Of a DNA stretch of 64,000 nt, positions 28,137 to 41,700 are shown piece by piece. Below the pieces are notes generated by a model, which worked only from the letters and a program-made list of their open reading frames with translations, made no database searches and was not told the DNA's origin. Position 1 is the stretch's first letter. Every line of letters begins with the position of its first letter. The position numbers were made by a program, and so were the translations under genes. Origin of the DNA: Wuchereria bancrofti (Eukaryota; Nematoda; Chromadorea; Rhabditida; Onchocercidae); the NCBI GenBank assembly GCA_005281725.1, contig SSBO01000003.1:891396-955395 (forward strand), read 5' to 3'.

Positions 28137-28924
28137 TGCAATAGATGTGTTTTGATCTTTTTTTGATTGCTTTATAATTCTAGTTGTATTATTTATTGTG
28201 CTCAATATTTCGTAAATATATGTGAAGTTTGGAATTTGCTGTAATCACAATAAATTTTGCTTAGGTTTTTCTCGTCCAAGTTCGTTTTCAGAGTTTCGGG
28301 CCTTCTTAATTTTTATTTTTCCAACTCTTGTTTTCAGTATGATATCAAATCTACTCTCACGTCCTGAACGCTCATCGATGAGATCGTCATTGAAACTTTC
28401 TTAGCTTTTCTTAGTTCCCCTAAAATGTCATGTAGTATAAATTGGAGGTACTTTGTTTTCTGTTTCTAACAGTTGTCAACAGTTTTCGTTGGTCGTCGGA
28501 TTAATGATATTTACCAAGGTAGAGGAAGACATTATCTTGATGAATATAGACAAATTTTACGGATATTTTTTTGTTTTTTGAAAAAACAGGATAAGTTAGT
28601 TTTGGTAGTTTTGTTTTATCAGCCGAACGATGGTTTTTACTAGTGTTGCTAAGCACTTCAAACATTGGTGCATAATAAGAAAAAATGCTGCATTTGTGCT
28701 GGGTGCTCGTTGAACTGTAAAATGAGGCTTCATATTCTTAACTACGTTATTTTCTGCGAACACTAAATGACATTTCTGATATGCATTTATGTGATTCTTG
28801 TTTGAATGATAACGTTTCATTTATTTTCCAGGATAATTTTGCTTATCAGTAGTGAGTGGTATATTCCTTTTAGAGGTAAATAGTTGTAGTTGTATGAGTA
28901 ACATAAGTAATTAACATTGTAGGG
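28137..28924. other. Spacer between ATP synthase f and dTMP kinase
   Basis: The stretch contains the 3' UTR of the ATP synthase gene and an AG acceptor just before the kinase start. A plus-strand frame from 28473 reads FVGRRINDIYQGRGR after a splice-acceptor-like site, but it could not be joined to a gene. Confidence 0.4.
28249..28254 (+). terminator. Candidate polyadenylation signal of ATP synthase f
   Basis: AATAAA lies 113 bases after the stop codon of the third exon, a normal distance for a nematode 3' end. Confidence 0.5.
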
Positions 28925-29985
28925 ATGGGATCACGAGTACGTGGGGCGTTTATCGTATTTGAAGGATGCGACAGAGCTGGTAAAAGTTTGCAGTCTAGAA
29001 AGTTGGTAGAACGTATCAAAGCTGCAGGCGGGGATGTAGATTTAATTTCATTTCCTGGTAATTAGTTCTTTATTTATAAGGTTTGCTGAATGTTATCAAT
29101 ATTTGAGCTTATAAAGCCATTTCACATCTAATAAGATTTCCGTACCATAGTTTTTTGTCTTAATGGTAGTAATAATAAGAAATAAATGATTCCATTTCAG
29201 ACCGTTCAAGCGACTTAGGTAAATTTATTGATCGTTATTTGAAAAAGGAAGTTGAAATGGATCCCAAGGAAGCGCATCTAGTATTCGCAGCAAATCGGCA
29301 AGCACTTATGCCTTTGATGATGAAAAAGCTGCTTAAAGGAACGCATTTGGTCGTTGACCGATACGCTTATTCAGGCATTGCCTATACTCTGGCTAAAGGT
29401 ATCCTCACTATTTTTGTTTTAGTTCTTTTCAAGATTTTTTGTAGCATTCGGGTTACTTAACCTAATTACGAGGATTGACCGAATAGTTAGTTAGGGTTTT
29501 CCTGCAAAATTTTCGTGGTTGTTTCATGATCGTTTTGTTTATTGTGGTTAAGGAGCTGACAACATAACAATGGAGTGGGCAAAACTGGCTGATATGGGTG
29601 AGTTAAGACCTGATTGTGTTATATATTTCAATCTTTCATTCGAGGAAGCACAAAAAAGGAGTGGATTTGGTGATGAACGTTTTGATTTTGGCGATTTTCA
29701 AGGGAAGGTCAGTAAAATCATGGAACAGTTAGCTGCTGAAGATAGAGATCTGTGGAAAGTAAGTTAAATGAGCTTATGTTTTTTTAGTTTTTTAAATTCT
29801 AGACTTAGATTGATGCGGAGTAGGCATCCTGAGCAGTTTCGGAATATTGACAACAATTTATGTCAGTTTTTCAATTTAAGATAGTGGATGCCTCCTTGAC
29901 TGTTGAAGAAATATCCGAAAATGTGTGGAAATTGGTTGCACCAGTTTTGGATAATGTGAGCAAAAAGAGCCTTATGTTTCTCTGA
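28925..29985 (+). CDS. dtmk-1: Thymidylate (dTMP) kinase
   Basis: Four exons (28925-29057, 29201-29398, 29553-29758, 29881-29985) join in phase to 213 residues, the size of human DTYMK (212). The enzyme phosphorylates dTMP to dTDP with ATP, an obligatory step to dTTP. The P-loop FEGCDRAGKS is at about 12-21. The DRY motif with the substrate-site SGIAYT is at 97-104. The family strings FAANR, PDCVIYFNL and the lid-region FGDERFDFGDFQ follow. The last exon keeps the IVDAS block (WKMVDAS in vertebrates). The ATG lies two bases after TTGTAG, so the 5' end may be trans-spliced. A GT within the last exon (AAT|GTGAGC) could be an alternative donor, but the frame closes soon after at a normal length. 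Confidence 0.95.
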
Positions 29986-31513
29986 TAGTAACGAAACTGT
30001 TTCACTTGTTGTACTCTTCTTCAATTTACTGCAGGCAGTTTATTTTATAAATTAATTTCAAATTGTTCTTATCGTTCAAGTTGCTAGTGTTTTCTATTTT
30101 TTCTGTACCATAATGTATAAAAAGTAAAAAATATTTCTTTTCACATAAAATTTGCTAAACAAGTACTGTGGAAATTTTATGCTTCCGAATGTTTCTTTTA
30201 TTTTTAAGTACCTTTTTCTTTTGGGCCTTGTTCTTGGTTTCGGTTTCGGAACATTTAGGATCCATTTAATGTAGTGATTTCCTATACAGTCATCTTCATC
30301 AACCAGTGGACAAATGACGTTCGAATTTAATGCAGCTCTGTAGTTATATAACGATTAGAAAAGCTTTGTCCTTCAATTAAAATTTTTAAAAAACCTTATT
30401 TATAAATTAGGACGAGTACCGATAATGATGTAAGATTCAATGTAATGAATAGGAATAAGCTGTGTTTCTAAAATCATATTTCAGAAGATCAGGGACTTTT
30501 ATAAATCGAACTGAACCATAGTGCTAATCGTGGGAAAGTGTTTCATTATGTGACTTCTGACTGAACTGGAAAGTTTGAACTGCTTTTGAGAACTTCGTAA
30601 GAATTGTTTCTAGATTTTTCATCTCTCGCGAATCATTACAAAGTTTTTTGTTTCTTGCCCGAATGGAGAAAAGTGAATTCATGGGAAGCTAGTGTTGGTT
30701 TACAATGTAATTTTAAAGTAATCACAAGGGCGTGAGATTTGTTGGTAATATTTGAAATCCATAAATTTGTTGGGTTACAGTTTTGCAGTGCTGTAGAATA
30801 ATGGAAACCAGCACTTTTCATAGCACTGTTAAAAATTTAAGTTACTCATTTATATTGCAGAAGTGGAATTTCTATAAATTTAATTTTTACCAAAATCTCG
30901 ATGTTTCTGGCACATTAATGATTGGTTTGAATTGCAGTAGCAAAAGGTGTTTTTTCTGTTTTGAAGTATATGCAGAAATACTGTGCTGTTTATTATCAAT
31001 TTAAAATGAATACAGCACATGTGATCCGGTTTCTCTTTCTTGATCATTGGAAAGACGTATTTGTAATATATGTATATATATATATATAATAGGAAAAATT
31101 TCTGATAAATTAAGGAACGTGTTCAAAAAAAAGACAAAACAACAAAAAAAATTTCTATACAGGAAAGTATCAATTCATTATTATATTCTTTCAAATCAGT
31201 TAAAGTAAATAAGATTGATTCGAAATATATGTGCAGAGACGATATGGCAAGTATAGAACTTCTCTACTCAGTTAGATCTATTAAAAGAATTTTTCGTTTT
31301 GAATAGATAGAGAGAAGTGGATAGTTTTTAGTAACTCCAACAATATTAATTAAACTAACAGTTCATGTGGAAAATATGAAAAATTTTGGTACACAAAGAG
31401 AGAGAATTTATTATTTCTAATTTCAGAGAAAAAAAAAAAATTCCAACGATGACAAATTATAGTTTTTTTTTGGGATAAATTTGATTATTTTTGAAAAATT
31501 TTATAAAATGTTT
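29986..31513. other. Convergent 3' ends of dTMP kinase and EGL-43
   Basis: This tail-to-tail spacer has no supported gene. Short plus- and minus-strand frames (for example 30783-31004 and 30636-30821) have no splice or domain support. It contains a (TA)n run near 31070-31090. Confidence 0.5.
31407..31412 (-). terminator. egl-43: Candidate polyadenylation signal of egl-43
   Basis: TTTATT on the plus strand reads AATAAA on the minus strand, about 100 bases beyond the egl-43 stop codon. Confidence 0.4.
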
Positions 31514-34500
31514 TTAAAAAATAGGCTGAACTGATGGTGTTAATTGCGAAAAAAGACTTTGAGCCGAGAATGGTAATGCAACGGTAGCTGTTCTTATTGG
31601 TGTCGTTAATGGTTCTCGACGAACTGTCGTCAAAGCTCCAGCAGCAGCAGCAGCAATAGTCAATGCACCACTACTTGATTCGTGCTTCTTAGTATGTCGA
31701 TCTAAATTGGTCTGTTGTCCAAAACAACGGTCACAACGGTTACATCTGTAATAAATAGCAGTAGATAAAATATAAGATGCATAAGTAGTGATAGCAAATG
31801 ATAATGATTATTGTTAGCCGTGATATGAGTGCTTTTTCCTTGTAGTGATAATTAATAATTAAACTAAACTATTTTGAACAATGATATTTACTCAGATCTA
31901 AGAAGAGTTTATCAAATTTCTCACATTGTATACATTTTTAATGATCATTAACTGATAAAGGTGATAGCATAAATGATAAGTATTGATCACTATGATATAG
32001 AGTAATAAACAATAAATGATAGTTTAAAGAAGTTGTAATCAGTAATGTAGCAGTAACTGTAATCACGAATATTATCTCTATGTTACTCCATATTTACATT
32101 AAACGTATCTCCTCGACATCAGTAAATCTCTCCTAAAATAATAAATTTAACAAAATTTATTATCACCCACGACAATATCTGATCTTATTTCTACTAAATG
32201 ATAAATGACGAATAAAATATCTTGCTGATAATGATAATAATGACACTTACTATCATTACCTGAATGGTTTCTCCTTATTATGTATGTTACGAACATGCCG
32301 CTGAAGATTTGAACTGATTGAAAATGATCGGTTGCAGTACTGACACTAAAATGATGATGATGATAATGACGATAATGATGAGATAATGATGATAATGTTG
32401 CACACTGATAAAATTAGTTAATAACTTAGCTTTTAGAAGATTGTTCGACAATAAATGTTACAAATAAAAGTAATGAATGATTGCTAAGTTAACAAATTGG
32501 ATAAAGATTTCTAATTTTTATTTCCTATTTTTTTTTTCTCTTTTTCTCCATATTTCGCCATTCAGTTCTTCATCAGGTCATTAATCAAGAAGTTCTTAAT
32601 ATTTTATTTTAATTTCAGATAACTTATTTAGGATATATAATATAAAAATAGATATGTCTCACGCATATTCAATTATTTGTATGGTATGTAAATTATTCAC
32701 AAATTGATCTCTATCAGTAAAAAAAATTGATTCTTGATCTTCTCTAGTGTTTTTTTTTCTTTTTTTTTTTGAATTGTAAAATTTTTTCCGGTATAATCTG
32801 ATAAGGAAAACATAATTGGAAGAGAGTAGAAAAATCTGATGCGGATAATTTTAGACAAATGTTATTATTAATTTAATAAATTGCATTAATAACTTGCAAT
32901 TTTGCATAGTTCAATTTCTGTATTTCTCAAAAGGAAAAGTGAATTAATGGTGATATTGGCGACTTTTGAGATAGGTCAATCTTGATCTGATTTCATTGTT
33001 TCGTGGGAAAACGAAAAACGACGATTACGCCAACTATGATTGCCATAAAACCGGTTTTCAGGTATAGCAAGAAAAGAGAAGAGAACACTGATCTAGTTGA
33101 CCCCCCCCCCCGCATGTTGTGCTAAAATGTCCAACGCAACACTTTCATTTTTACACCACATTTTCTCATTGTAGTTGATGATGACTGATTGGTAAGAATA
33201 TTTGACCCTCGAAATTGAATGAATGGAAAAACTGAAGGTTTTCTGATGCCTGCAGGAAGGCCGAGCTTAGAAATAAATTTTAATGAAAATATGTTTAAAT
33301 TATTATTATTATTATTATTTCGATCATTGTTGTTACTAAAAATCGCTTTGATAAGATCAATCAAATTCCTAAATGAATGTCATCCTTAGATCTATTCATT
33401 GTCCTTTCTTTTATTTAGATAAATGAACAATTATTCATTACTCTTATAATAATAAAATTATTTCTTGCAAAAATTTTATAAAATAAACGTTGTTAACTTT
33501 TTGAATTATCTATTCACTGAGTCATTTAATGCTATTTGTTTTATTTCTGTCGAGATAAATGAAAAATAATTTTGTAAATTTTTTGAACAGAAAATCTAGA
33601 AAATAATTACTAAAGGCAAAAATAACTTCACAGTTAATAATTTCACATCAGAAATAATTCTCTAATTTCTTTTCTTGCAAATTTTAGCAAAGAAATGAAA
33701 ATAACTTATACAAACTTTGAAATCAATTACGATGCAATGTTGTGTAATGAACTAAATGGTTTGTAATTGAACTTCATTTCAGATTTGAGAATTATTTGAA
33801 AAACAATTTATTTGAATGATCAACGCTCTCTAACTCAGCTATTATTTCATGTAAAATCTGCTTTAGCAGAGGATATCGTCCTGCTTTAGTAATAATATTA
33901 ATATTATTATGAAATTGCTGTATTAATCTCAATCAATGATCCATGTCACTTTTCAATAAAAATAAATTTGTAAACAATTTTAAAGTGTAAACTATAATTG
34001 GTGAGGTTTACCTTATAAGGCTGTTCACCGGTATGCGTTCGAAGATGACGTGTTAAATTCGCACTGCGTGGAAAAACTTTGGCGCAAAATTTACACGTAT
34101 ATCGATCACGTGCACTTTTTGAGAGCATAGGAGCTGATGATAGTGAATGATGTGAAGGATGTGTGTAAGGATTTTGTCGATTAGATGATGCTGTACCTGT
34201 TGCAGGTGTGGGAATAATCGGATAGGTAAATGGACGACGAAACATTTGCATAAAAGCGGTCGACGAAAAAGGATTTACCGGTGGAGTTAGATCTAATTTA
34301 CCAAAATTCCTTAGTTGTATTGATGATTCCATGGATCCATGGATCACATTCTCATGCTCTATTCCGGAATTATCCTTTTGATTTCCTGATCCTGGAAACA
34401 CTTCATCATTTTCATTTTCTGCACTTTTCTCATCATGTTCATTGCTCAATCGTTCCGTCATTGCAATTTTTTCTTGAAGTTGCGATATGGTACAACCCAT

Positions 34501-35015
34501 CGTTACAGCTTCTACTGTTGTCCCAGTTCCAGATGCTTTCATAGAAAGATCTAATGGTGTTAATTCAAAATCACGTAATGAACCATCATCACTTGAACCA
34601 TGTGGACTGTATTTTTGTATGATCGGAGATGGATCTGATGGTTGCTCACTAAAAAGAAATGTGAAATTTAATTATCTAAAGGCTGAAGGAATATGATTTC
34701 AAAGTTAAATTCAGCTACCGTAGTTTTATCAAAAATTAAATAGCATGTTCTTGCTCTCTTGGATCAAACTGAAAACAAGTTACCATCAATATGAGAACTA
34801 TATTTTCAATTAATAAAAAATCAAGTTAATTCAAAAAAAAAAAATCAGTCAATAAAAATTGAATAAAAGAACTCGACCTGCTTCCTGGTGAACTTTCACC
34901 GTCAGAGCTGTTGATTGTATGATAATCATCTTTCCATGGAAATATAGCATTGGTAATTGTGGGAACTGAAATTGGTAATGCTTGAGAATGCTGCTGTTGT
35001 TGTTGTTGTTGTTGC

Positions 35016-35052
<37 letters not shown>

Positions 35053-35704
35053 GCTGTTGTTGTTGTTGTTGTTCGTGTTGTTGTTGTTGTTGTTGAGTGG
35101 ATGCAATTTGCAACAACCGAGACCAATAATGCGATGATACTGTGAGCAGTGGAGGCTGCGTCGCTGTTAAAATGATTTGATTGTTTAATTCTCAATTGAT
35201 AAAATGACTTGATTGTTTAATTCTCAATTGATAAAATGATTTGATTGTTTAATTCTCAATTGATAAAATGATTTGATTGTTTAATTCTCAATTGATAAAA
35301 TGAGAGTAGGCAAATTTCTCGACTCATACTTTCTGCTTGGTGTTATCGAGAATGATAAGACTGATATATGTGCTTTTTTTTTGTTTTGTTTTGTCTTTTT
35401 TTTGTTCTTTTGATAATGAATTAGTAATGTCGCCTGTTACATGACAACTTAGAATATCTTTCCTACTCATATCATTTTTCTTCGAAAAAGCTATTATTAT
35501 TTAAAAAAGTTTACAAAGGTTTTCATTGCGGCAATAAGATTCGAAGGATTTTATATTTAGGCACATAGTGAGAATTAATGTTAAATTTTGAAGTTGAAAA
35601 AAAAACAAAGAGATTTGATTGGAAGCAAAAGGCAAGAAGAGCTGAAAAAGATGCAAAAAGTAAGGAAGGAAGTTGACGAAAAGAATAAAAGATGCAATGA
35701 AATG

Positions 35705-35739
<35 letters not shown>

Positions 35740-38700
35740 GTTCATAATTCGGTGAACCTCTTTTTTCAATTATCCATAGTTCCGGAAAACCTGTTCTCAC
35801 TACTACCTATCTTAACAGCTCTCTATTGCAAATCACATAAATTATTGCAAATGGAAAGGAGGGCAAAAATAACCACAAATTTTCTGAAATTCACAAATAA
35901 AGCTATGGAAAAACTGAGAAGATCAATTCTAAGAAGAAACGGAAAGGATATTTTGAGATATGCTTTTTTTGATTTTTCATAAATTTAAATGATCTGTCTC
36001 TAAGATTGGCTGAAAAACACTTACCAATAGGCTTATAAAAGGCGCTAAGTGCTGTCATCTGTGGCTCGCATATGGATCTATGCCTGAGAAGCGCTGATTG
36101 ACTAGCTAATGATGCACTACAATATTGACATTGCCATCCTTCCTGAAAACATAAGTGGTCTTTGTAGTAGTTTCATTTTAATTGTAAACTTTTTTTAATT
36201 GTGTATTTTTCCTATTGTTTAGAAGAGTCTTTCAAAAAAAGAATGCCTATGTTATGCAGGAAATCTTTTTTTTTTTTTTTTAAAGTTGGTAGAAAGAAGT
36301 GAATGTCAAAATTTTTAAGAATAAAACTATAATATTTGTGGATTCAATTTGAATTTTTTATTTATATCCAAAATTGCTGTAAAAATAATTCTAGCATTAT
36401 GGAAAAAAACGGATTTTTAATATCTTTTTTTTACTTTAAATTCAACTCAAACAGAGTTTTCATTCAAATACTTAAATATTTATCGCATTCGGAATAACTA
36501 GTGGCAAGCATTATGGAAATGCACGGTTGAAATTCAGCAATTCAAATTTTTCAAGGAAAAGATTTTGATAGTAGAAATAACAAATCTATTGTTTTAATTG
36601 CATTGGTGTTCCTAGGGAAGAATTTTGTTGAGAAAAAAAATGGTTTTAAAAAAAATATTTTTGTTAATACTGTGGAATGTTTTAGTCTTTTATAAAATTG
36701 TAAACTTAAAAAGCTAACCAGATGTATTCGTTTGTGACGACAAAGATTGGAAAATTGCGTGTAGGCTTTGTCGCAAACGTGACACCGGAATGGTTTTGAA
36801 CTGCAGTGAATATGACTGTGTTGTTTGAGACCACTAAATGAAATAGCTAGCTATGTTTAGAAAGGACTTAGAAATTGTTAAATAGAATTATTCAAACAAA
36901 AGAATTGAAATTAATTCAAGAAAATGAAGTTAATCAAACTTCATGTTGTTATTTAAATTCAAAAATTTTCAAATTAATTAGGTTATTTAATTGATTGATC
37001 AATCATGATTATGATCAGTCATATATACATAAACTTTAACAGCGTTTGAGCGATAGATTTTTTTCTTTAAGCAATTCTTATCAGATGAATTAATTGGAAC
37101 AATAAAGCAAACCGTACTTCAATTGAGTGTTACAGTAATCATTATGTAACAATGATGAAAGATTACCGATTACGTAAACTGCTTAATATCATCAAATGAC
37201 ACATATATAAATTATGAACATGGCAATGTCATCAAAATAATACAGTAGTCATTTGAAATTTTCAGAGATATTATTGACCGACGGTATCTTTTTAACTTCT
37301 AAGACTTCCTTGCATTTTATCTAACAACAGAGAAAAAGACATTTGAAATTAGAAAATACTTTATTGTAAAGCAGTAAATGAAATCGTGTAGTTAGTTTTG
37401 AATAAGTTTTGAATAAATTTGGGATAAGTTTTTCTTTTTCTCTCAATTAAAATTTTTGCTTTGCTCTATTTTAGAAATTCTTAAGAAGTTATGAGCTGAA
37501 AGAGAAACTTTTTCTTCTCTATTGACTATCGTCCGATATTTTAAATCAAAAAACAGATTTGCACTCGATAAAATGATTTAATTTCTGTTTCAGAAGATCA
37601 ATCTTGCTGATATCGAGTATACAATAATACAATTAGTTATGTGCTAATGCAATTTTTCCTTTGTAAAAAATCAACTCATAGTTCGGAAAAAAAAATTGTC
37701 AACTAAAATACCAACAACCCAAATTTAGCAAAAAAAAAAAAGAAAAAATTGTCTTAATGAAAAATAGTTGGTAAATAATTAAATATTTTCAAACTATGAA
37801 AATTACTATTAGGTCAGAGAGTTCAATTAGCGGAATAGTATAGAATAGCGAATAGTTTATTTGAAGTTAAAATAAAAGTTTAATAAGTATTCATGTGTGA
37901 TGTTTGTGAATAAAAAAAAAAAAAAAAAATGAATAGCTCTCATTTGATCACCTTGCAGAGGAGAAGCTTTTTGGACAAAGTTGACACTGATATGTTGTCG
38001 CTGCTTGATGGTGTTGTTGTGCTGATGACGACTGTTGTTGTTGTTGTTGTTGTTGTTGTTGCTGAGCACTGCAAAAATGACAATTTTCACTTTCATTCCT
38101 TTTAATTTCTTCATCATCTTTTTCATCTTTTAAAAATGTACTCTCTCTCTCTCTCTTTCTCTCCCTTTCTTTCATTCATTCAAATATTTTCTACAACACA
38201 AATTTGAAGATTGCCGTTGGCGGGTCGTGTCACCAAAAGGATAAAAGAGGCAACGGGGATAAGATTCGAGTTCAATACCAAACAGGGGCAGTTCTTCGTT
38301 CATCCCTGCGGGAAAAGGTGCAAGAAGGGTCGAAATGGTAGGTAGGGCAGTATGCATGGCGTAATATGGGTCACTAGGACAATCATTGAAAGTGAAAATT
38401 ACTGCCCTTGCTGTATTACTCTATTCCTACTTCTTCTACTACTACTACTACTACTGTTGCTACTACTTCATCGTATATCTTTTCCGTATCAGCCGGTCTA
38501 CAATTCATAAACTTCCGTTTACAGTGATGTTCATTACCAGTTTGCAAAAGATGAGGCATGAACAGAATTGATTCGATAATTCGAATAGTTCATGATGAGA
38601 ATTATCAGGAACAATCATAAAATAATCTGACAACAATCAGTTTCTTCCTGTTATTTGTCCTCTCTTACTAAGCGAAATATAAACGTTCAGTTAAAGACAT

Positions 38701-41700
38701 CCAGAAAAAGAATTATCAAATCGAAATAATGAAATAAACAGGTTGTGATTCCTAATAAAAACTTCCACGGCTCACTATTATCTCAATTAATCAATTTAAA
38801 AAGTTTCACATTCATTGTTTTCAAAAATATAAATATTGGTTTTGTCAAATGCAAAATTGATGACCAATGCAAAACTGCAAATCTAATTTTGTATTTCATT
38901 AAACATAAAAAGTCACCGAAAATTTGTTAAGTAGTCCGTGGATACTTTTTAATTTGAATGAATGCTTGAAAAAAAAAAAGAAGATGCTTTTCTGATTTTT
39001 AGCAAGTCAGTCCGAATCGTTTTAGGTTTAAAGTAAAACTTTAATAACAAATGAGTGGAAGTCATTGAATACGAACGAAGTTCATTTAGAATCGTTCCGA
39101 AAACAAAACATTTCGAAAGTGGAAATCCAATTGAAAAGTCAAAACTTCCGATGTTGTCGCCTCTTTTCAAAAAAAGAAACAAAATACCCTCACATTTCTA
39201 CCTTCTACGACATATGTTTTATTTTTTATTGCGCATCGTGATTGCCCCCATTTCCTTATCAATTCAAAAAATTTCTTCCGGCTTCCGATTTACTTGAACT
39301 TCGTTAACTTTAAAATGATACCACAGATCAGAAAAAATTGATTTTTTTGAGAAAGAAAAAACATGCATCTGTTTTTCCCTGATAAACAGGATTTCGGGAT
39401 TACAGAATTAAAATGAAACACTGTTTTAACTCAACATTTCTTCCCATTTAAAAGATCTTTACAAAAACAAAAAAAAAAAAATGAGGACAACAAGGTGTAA
39501 TTTCTTGTGTTTGGGGTTCACTAAATAATAACAGTGCTTAACTGATTAGGAAAATAAATTTCAACCATTTTTAGGCTAACTGCTCTTCTCTTAATACCAC
39601 ATTATCCTTCAAATTTTGTACATAACTCATTTATTACTTCTGGGCATTTATGCAAATAATATTTGATATTATCATCTGGAATTAGACAAATTTAGCTAAT
39701 TACCTTTAAAACATTCATTAAATCACGAATTTGCCACATCTGATAATACGCTGTCTCTTTCTTCAAATGTTGAAGAATCATTCAAAGCAGAAAATGAGAG
39801 AAATGAAGAGTGAATGATGGATGAAAAATGAAACAGGTTTACCTTTCTGGATATTGTTCTTGCTGTCGTAGTAGTTGTCCAACAGTGCTACTAGTGCTAG
39901 TAATATTGGCAATACTACTAGAAGTAATAGTTGTAGCAGAATGTGATATAGCTGTTTTTGTTGTTCCGGATGTACTGGCTGATGATGACGATGCCGATGA
40001 TGATGATGATGATGTTGATGATGGTGATGGTGATAATGGTGATAATGATGGCGATGGTGGTAATGAGATTATGGATGAAGTGGTAGGCTTCCGTGAGTTA
40101 CGTCTCCGTATATGTGAACAATCCTCGGCGATCATATCGTCATCTTCATCACCATCATTATCATTATCACTATCATTCAAATGTTGTTCAATTTCGATCC
40201 GTCGATCTGCTATCAAACGTTCGTTTACTTCAATTTCACGAGACGTTTGTAAGCATATCTGTAAATAATTCCTAAAATTTCATAATTTTAAAACTAAAAA
40301 ATAGCAACAATGGTTAATAATAAAGTAAAGTTGTAAGAATATTAAAGATATGGATCAAAAATTATAAAAAAAGAAAAAAAAAACTTAAGAGGAAGAACTA
40401 GCGAAACTTATTATCTAAGCAAGCAAGTTAGTGAAATCAGCATGAAAAGGAAATTTTAACAGTGAAAAATAGCGCAAATATTTTTAATTTGAGGCATGAT
40501 TAATTATTTTTGAGCTAAAATTTTTTTTTTTTTTATTTCAGAAGCATTTTAAAATCCAATTCTAATTTCGCTTTTCTTTTGCGTTATCAACAAGAGTTAA
40601 TTTTCATTTCTTTGGACGAACATAGCTTTTTTTTTTCAATCTTAGGTTTTACTGCATTGATTAACGGATTAGACCTATAGTCGTGGGGGAAAAAAAAAAT
40701 GAAAACTGAAATAGATGGATATGAAGTTCCCTTCGGAAAATTCCGGATGAACTGGAGAAGAGAGAAGATTCACCAAAGCGTATATTGCCATTACGGTGAG
40801 CTAATGATGATGATTGGTGCTTCTTTTCGGTAACCTTACCTTCCTTACCTGATGAAACAATTAATTACATTGTTCGCAGTGAAGCGGAAGACATATGTTG
40901 CTGTTTGCTCATTAAAGAGAGAAGGAGAAGGAGAAAGAGAGAGAGAGAGAGCGATCATTTGGAATGCATGGATAAGAACAGGAAGATGGTTTCCTTTCCT
41001 TTCCTTTCTTTTGCAAGGAAAGGAAGCTTTCTAGAAGGTCATCGTAGGACAGGTGCTTTTCGAAGTGGAGTGATACATGTTCTCTTTATCCATCCATCCA
41101 TCGAGGAATTGTTGGATTCTGAGATGCAAATGATTGCTCACCTGGGAATCCAAGCAACCTGTCCCTGTTTTACCCCTTTCCTTATCTCTTTGAATGAATA
41201 GACTGACTGAGTGACTGACTCATTGACTCATTTTAGTACCTCATATTGACATTTCATTAATGGAGCAACATGCTTATCGCTGTATTTCTCATGTATACAT
41301 AAAAGATTATAGAAACATGTGCATAAAAACATATCTATGAACAACTAACTGAGTAATTCTTGTTAAAACATGAATTTCAGATCAATCTCAATTGAGATTG
41401 AACTATTGGATGTTGATTAAATTAGATCACTCATTGAGTGAATTGGAATTGATTAAGTCATTCGATCATTCATTAACAGTGTTTTCCCAAAGTTTTCTCA
41501 CTAGTTTTTTTTTTTTTCTTTATGACTTAATTAAGAATGGAGCAATTTCATTTAAACCTTAGGCACTATTTTTATTCAAAATTTAGTTCATTATATTTTG
41601 CTTTCATTACTGTGTTCCAACAATTATTGTTCTCACATTGCTTTTTGCGCAATGACAGAAATTACAATTTTTTTTTTTTGTTTTTAAGCGCATTCAATTA

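Noticed and set aside
28473..28640. Frame reading FVGRRINDIYQGRGR as a last exon of ATP synthase f
   Set aside because: The exon at 28038-28136 fits the phase, supplies the needed membrane helix and ends properly, so this frame is not needed.
33122..33364. Minus-strand frame with an Asn run
   Set aside because: It is intronic and driven by an ATT/TTA repeat.
34849..35195. Poly-Asn, poly-Thr and poly-Val frames over the CAA repeat
   Set aside because: They are other reading frames of the polyglutamine repeat in egl-43; only the Gln frame joins the flanking exons in phase.
39828..40268. 146-codon plus-strand frame with Asp/Ser repeats
   Set aside because: It is antisense to egl-43 exon 3, whose minus-strand frame has matching splice sites and phase.
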